From Chryseobacterium sp. BLS98 (GTDB lineage Bacteria; Bacteroidota; Bacteroidia; Flavobacteriales; Weeksellaceae): a DNA stretch of 64,000 nucleotides. Made by a program: the position numbers and the translations under genes. Shown here in pieces: positions 61,900 to 64,000 of the stretch; the stretch's first letter is position 1; every line of letters begins with the position of its first letter. The notes under the pieces are model-generated. The model was given only the letters and a program-made list of their open reading frames with translations. It ran no database searches and was not told the origin of the DNA. The stretch spans positions 372,001 to 436,000 of the forward strand of contig NZ_LFNF01000005.1 in the NCBI RefSeq assembly GCF_001045445.1, read 5' to 3'.

Positions 61900-63999
61900 T
61901 TAATTTTCGGGTTCTCCTGTTTCAAACAAGTCTCCAATTACGGTCCGGTCGTCATCTACAATACCGTCTCCTGTTTCGGGTTCTTCATATACTTCCGGCT
62001 CCTCTTCCACAGGTTCAGGAATGGTAATATTGATTGTTTTCACTTTAAATTTCGTGAACTGGTTTCCAATTGCCTTGATTCCTTTTACTGCAATGAATTC
62101 ATCTATCTGTACGGTTTCAGGCTCGCGTTCTTTACCTTTATCTTTAGCAAAGATGATCTCGGCCGTAGCTCCGTCAGCTACAATCACATTTTCAATAAAT
62201 GATTTCGGGTGTTCCGAAGGCATAAAAGTCTGTATATTCACGGTATTTTCCAGCAGGAATCTTTTGATAAAATACATGTCTTTTTCCCCGTCATAATAAA
62301 TACAGGTTATCGGCTGTTGCGGCTTCCATTTTTCCAGGACGAGGTATTCATCATCGAAGCGGTTGCCCAGATCGAAAGAGACCAGCTTCACTTCGCCGTT
62401 TGTATTGATCGTCAGGATCCTGTCATCCCCTTTAAAGCTTCCCAGAAGGGTTCCTCTGCCATCAGCATTGAGTCTTCTTACCGTATCATCAAACCAGATT
62501 TTTCTAGGGGCAAGCGTAGAAACGCCCTCCTCTTTCATATCTACTTTTTTCACAGAATATTTGGTAACCAGATTTCCTTTGGAATCTCTTCCTTTGATAG
62601 CCAGGTCAGAAAAGTCAATTTCCATTTTATTTTTCCTGATCCTCGGATTCGGTTTTAAAAGAACGGTTACCGTTTCTGCTTCTCCATTAGGATTGGCCGA
62701 GAAATACAGGGTTTCCGAACCTTTTTTATCAGAAGCCAGCGGATAATCCGTGTTTCGGGTTACTGCCGTTACGGAAAAACGTTTCATGTAGTAAGGTCCG
62801 TCCCTTCCTTCACGGTAAATCATGTTGTAGACGGTTCTTTTGTCATTTTTCTTCCATATGGCCACGTGCAGGATATCTTTCCCTACGAATGTCTTGGCCT
62901 CTACCTTCACCACCTTCATCGTTCCGTCTTTCCGGAATATAATGATATCGTCGATATCGGAACAGTCGAACAGATACTGGTCTTTCTTCAGTGAAGTTCC
63001 AATGAATCCTTCCTCAAAATTGGCGTAGAATTTTTCATTGGCCACCGCTACTTTCGTAGCATCAATCGTGTCAAAGATTCTCAGCTCAGTTTTTCTCTGC
63101 CTGTCTTTTCCGTATTTCTTCTGGATATTCAGATAATAATCAATAGCATAGGCGATCAGGTTGGCAAGATGATGCTTTACCTGCTCTATTTTGCCTTCAA
63201 GGGCAGCAATATTTTCTTTAAATTTATCTAAATCGAATCTTGATATCCTTTTGATCCTGATCTCGGTCAGTTTTAAAATATCTTCCTCCGTCACTGCTCT
63301 TAAAAGATGCTTGGTATGAGGTTTTAATCCGGCATCAATGGTTTTAATTACCTCTTCCCAGGTTTTTACTTCTTCAATGTCATGATAGATCCTGTTTTCT
63401 ATAAATATTCTTTCCAGTGAAGAGAAATGCCAGCTTTCCTGAAGCTCATGAAGTTCAATTTCCAGCTCTTTTTTAAGCAATGAAACTGTATGATCCGTAT
63501 TCATTTTCAGAATATCGGAAACATTCATGAACATCGGTTTATCACCAACAATCACACATGCATTGGGTGAAATGGTTACCTGGCAGTCTGTAAATGCATA
63601 CAGCGCATCGATGGTTTTGTCCGGCGACACATCGTTATGAAGATGGACAAGGATTTCTACGGTATCCGAAGTGTTATCCTCAATCTTTTTGATCTTGATC
63701 TTTCCTTTTTCATTAGCCTTCAGGATAGAATCGATCAGGTCGCTTGTCGTTTTTGAGAAAGGTAGCTCAGAAATCACCAGCGTATGTTTATCAGTCTGGG
63801 TTATTCTGGCCCTGGCTCTTACTTTCCCTCCTCGATGCCCATCATTGTATTCGGAGACATCAAGGTAACCTGCCGTCATAAAATCCGGGAAGAGTTCAAA
63901 TTTCTTTCCTTTTAAATATGCAACAGACGCATTGATCAGTTCATTGAAATTATGGGGAAGAATTTTTGTAGAAAGCCCTACACCAATTCCTTCCACTCC
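61900..63999 (-). CDS. type II topoisomerase A subunit (GyrA/ParC family), 5'-truncated
   Basis: About 700 residues are in the window; the frame stays open to the edge and the N-terminal winged helix with the catalytic Tyr is outside. The visible part begins GVEGIGVGLSTKILPHNF (the tower/coiled-coil boundary), continues through the coiled coil (about 165-290) and the beta-pinwheel C-terminal domain, and ends in an acidic tail (about 660-698). The AEGIGVGLS-type block and the divergent pinwheel without a GyrA box fit ParC (topoisomerase IV) of Bacteroidota better than GyrA. Confidence 0.9.
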   Translation of the reverse strand, partial: GVEGIGVGLSTKILPHNFNELINASVAYLKGKKFELFPDFMTAGYLDVSEYNDGHRGGKVRARARITQTDKHTLVISELPFSKTTSDLIDSILKANEKGKIKIKKIEDNTSDTVEILVHLHNDVSPDKTIDALYAFTDCQVTISPNACVIVGDKPMFMNVSDILKMNTDHTVSLLKKELEIELHELQESWHFSSLERIFIENRIYHDIEEVKTWEEVIKTIDAGLKPHTKHLLRAVTEEDILKLTEIRIKRISRFDLDKFKENIAALEGKIEQVKHHLANLIAYAIDYYLNIQKKYGKDRQRKTELRIFDTIDATKVAVANEKFYANFEEGFIGTSLKKDQYLFDCSDIDDIIIFRKDGTMKVVKVEAKTFVGKDILHVAIWKKNDKRTVYNMIYREGRDGPYYMKRFSVTAVTRNTDYPLASDKKGSETLYFSANPNGEAETVTVLLKPNPRIRKNKMEIDFSDLAIKGRDSKGNLVTKYSVKKVDMKEEGVSTLAPRKIWFDDTVRRLNADGRGTLLGSFKGDDRILTINTNGEVKLVSFDLGNRFDDEYLVLEKWKPQQPITCIYYDGEKDMYFIKRFLLENTVNIQTFMPSEHPKSFIENVIVADGATAEIIFAKDKGKEREPETVQIDEFIAVKGIKAIGNQFTKFKVKTINITIPEPVEEEPEVYEEPETGDGIVDDDRTVIGDLFETGEPEN

Positions 64000-64000
64000 C

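Overview
The window looks like chromosome of a flavobacterium close to Chryseobacterium (Weeksellaceae, Bacteroidota). The evidence is moderately low GC, many promoters with the Bacteroidota -7 box TAnnTTTG, GLPGLI-family secreted proteins, Lys/Asn-rich proteins with signal peptides ending in ANAQ or SAQ, a subclass B1 metallo-beta-lactamase of the IND/CGB type known from Chryseobacterium, a TonB-dependent receptor operon and short Bacteroidota-type BlaI/M56 genes. Most of it is ordinary housekeeping and accessory chromosome. No insertion sequence, prophage or CRISPR array was seen. Layout. 1-5.9 kb: a class II UvrA-like ABC ATPase (cut by the window edge), a NudK-type Nudix hydrolase with a lipoprotein and a DUF2306 membrane protein in one operon, and two Lrp/AsnC regulators flanking an AhpD-like gene. 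6.0-8.8 kb: a complete cobalamin riboswitch ahead of metE. 8.9-9.9 kb: a solitary AT-rich HNH endonuclease gene that looks acquired. 10-12 kb: a J-domain/KTSC fusion and a quinone-oxidoreductase/HxlR divergent pair. 12-18.4 kb: a TetR-TolC-MFP-RND efflux operon with visible operators. 18.6-27.4 kb: CvfB, arylamine N-acetyltransferase, and a four-gene envelope operon (TonB receptor, DUF4876 lipoprotein, DUF6850-like barrel, di-heme cytochrome c peroxidase). 27.7-34 kb: lpd, cupin, glycosyltransferase, recQ. 33.7-39.7 kb: kdsD, tatC and two secreted or periplasmic metallopeptidases (M1, M61). 39.7-44.1 kb: metallo-beta-lactamase, an orphan histidine kinase joined to a PBP4-type carboxypeptidase, peptidase E. 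44.3-50.4 kb: TPR protein, YdeI-like protein, transaldolase, maltose acetyltransferase-like enzyme, and a BlaI/M56/GLPGLI group. 50.7-54.6 kb: accessory stretch with a hypothetical secreted protein, an unexplained 505-bp gap holding an inverted repeat and a small ORF, a 2OG-Fe(II) oxygenase plus Ada-like zinc protein pair, a GLPGLI plus small secreted protein pair, and three tandem initiator tRNA genes plus a tRNA fragment. 54.6-58 kb: tsaC-like, CPBP protease, yaaA, prmC, DUF4180. 58.2-64 kb: two SDR genes, an AraC-type membrane regulator, rhomboid protease and the 3' two-thirds of a type II topoisomerase A subunit. The best candidates for little-described biology are the 20.5-27.4 kb envelope operon, the 2OG oxygenase/Ada-like pair, the HNH protein with an MrcB-like N-terminus, the BlaI/M56 module that lacks a beta-lactam sensor, and the 51.3-51.8 kb gap. 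All functional statements are from reading motifs by eye; no database search was run.
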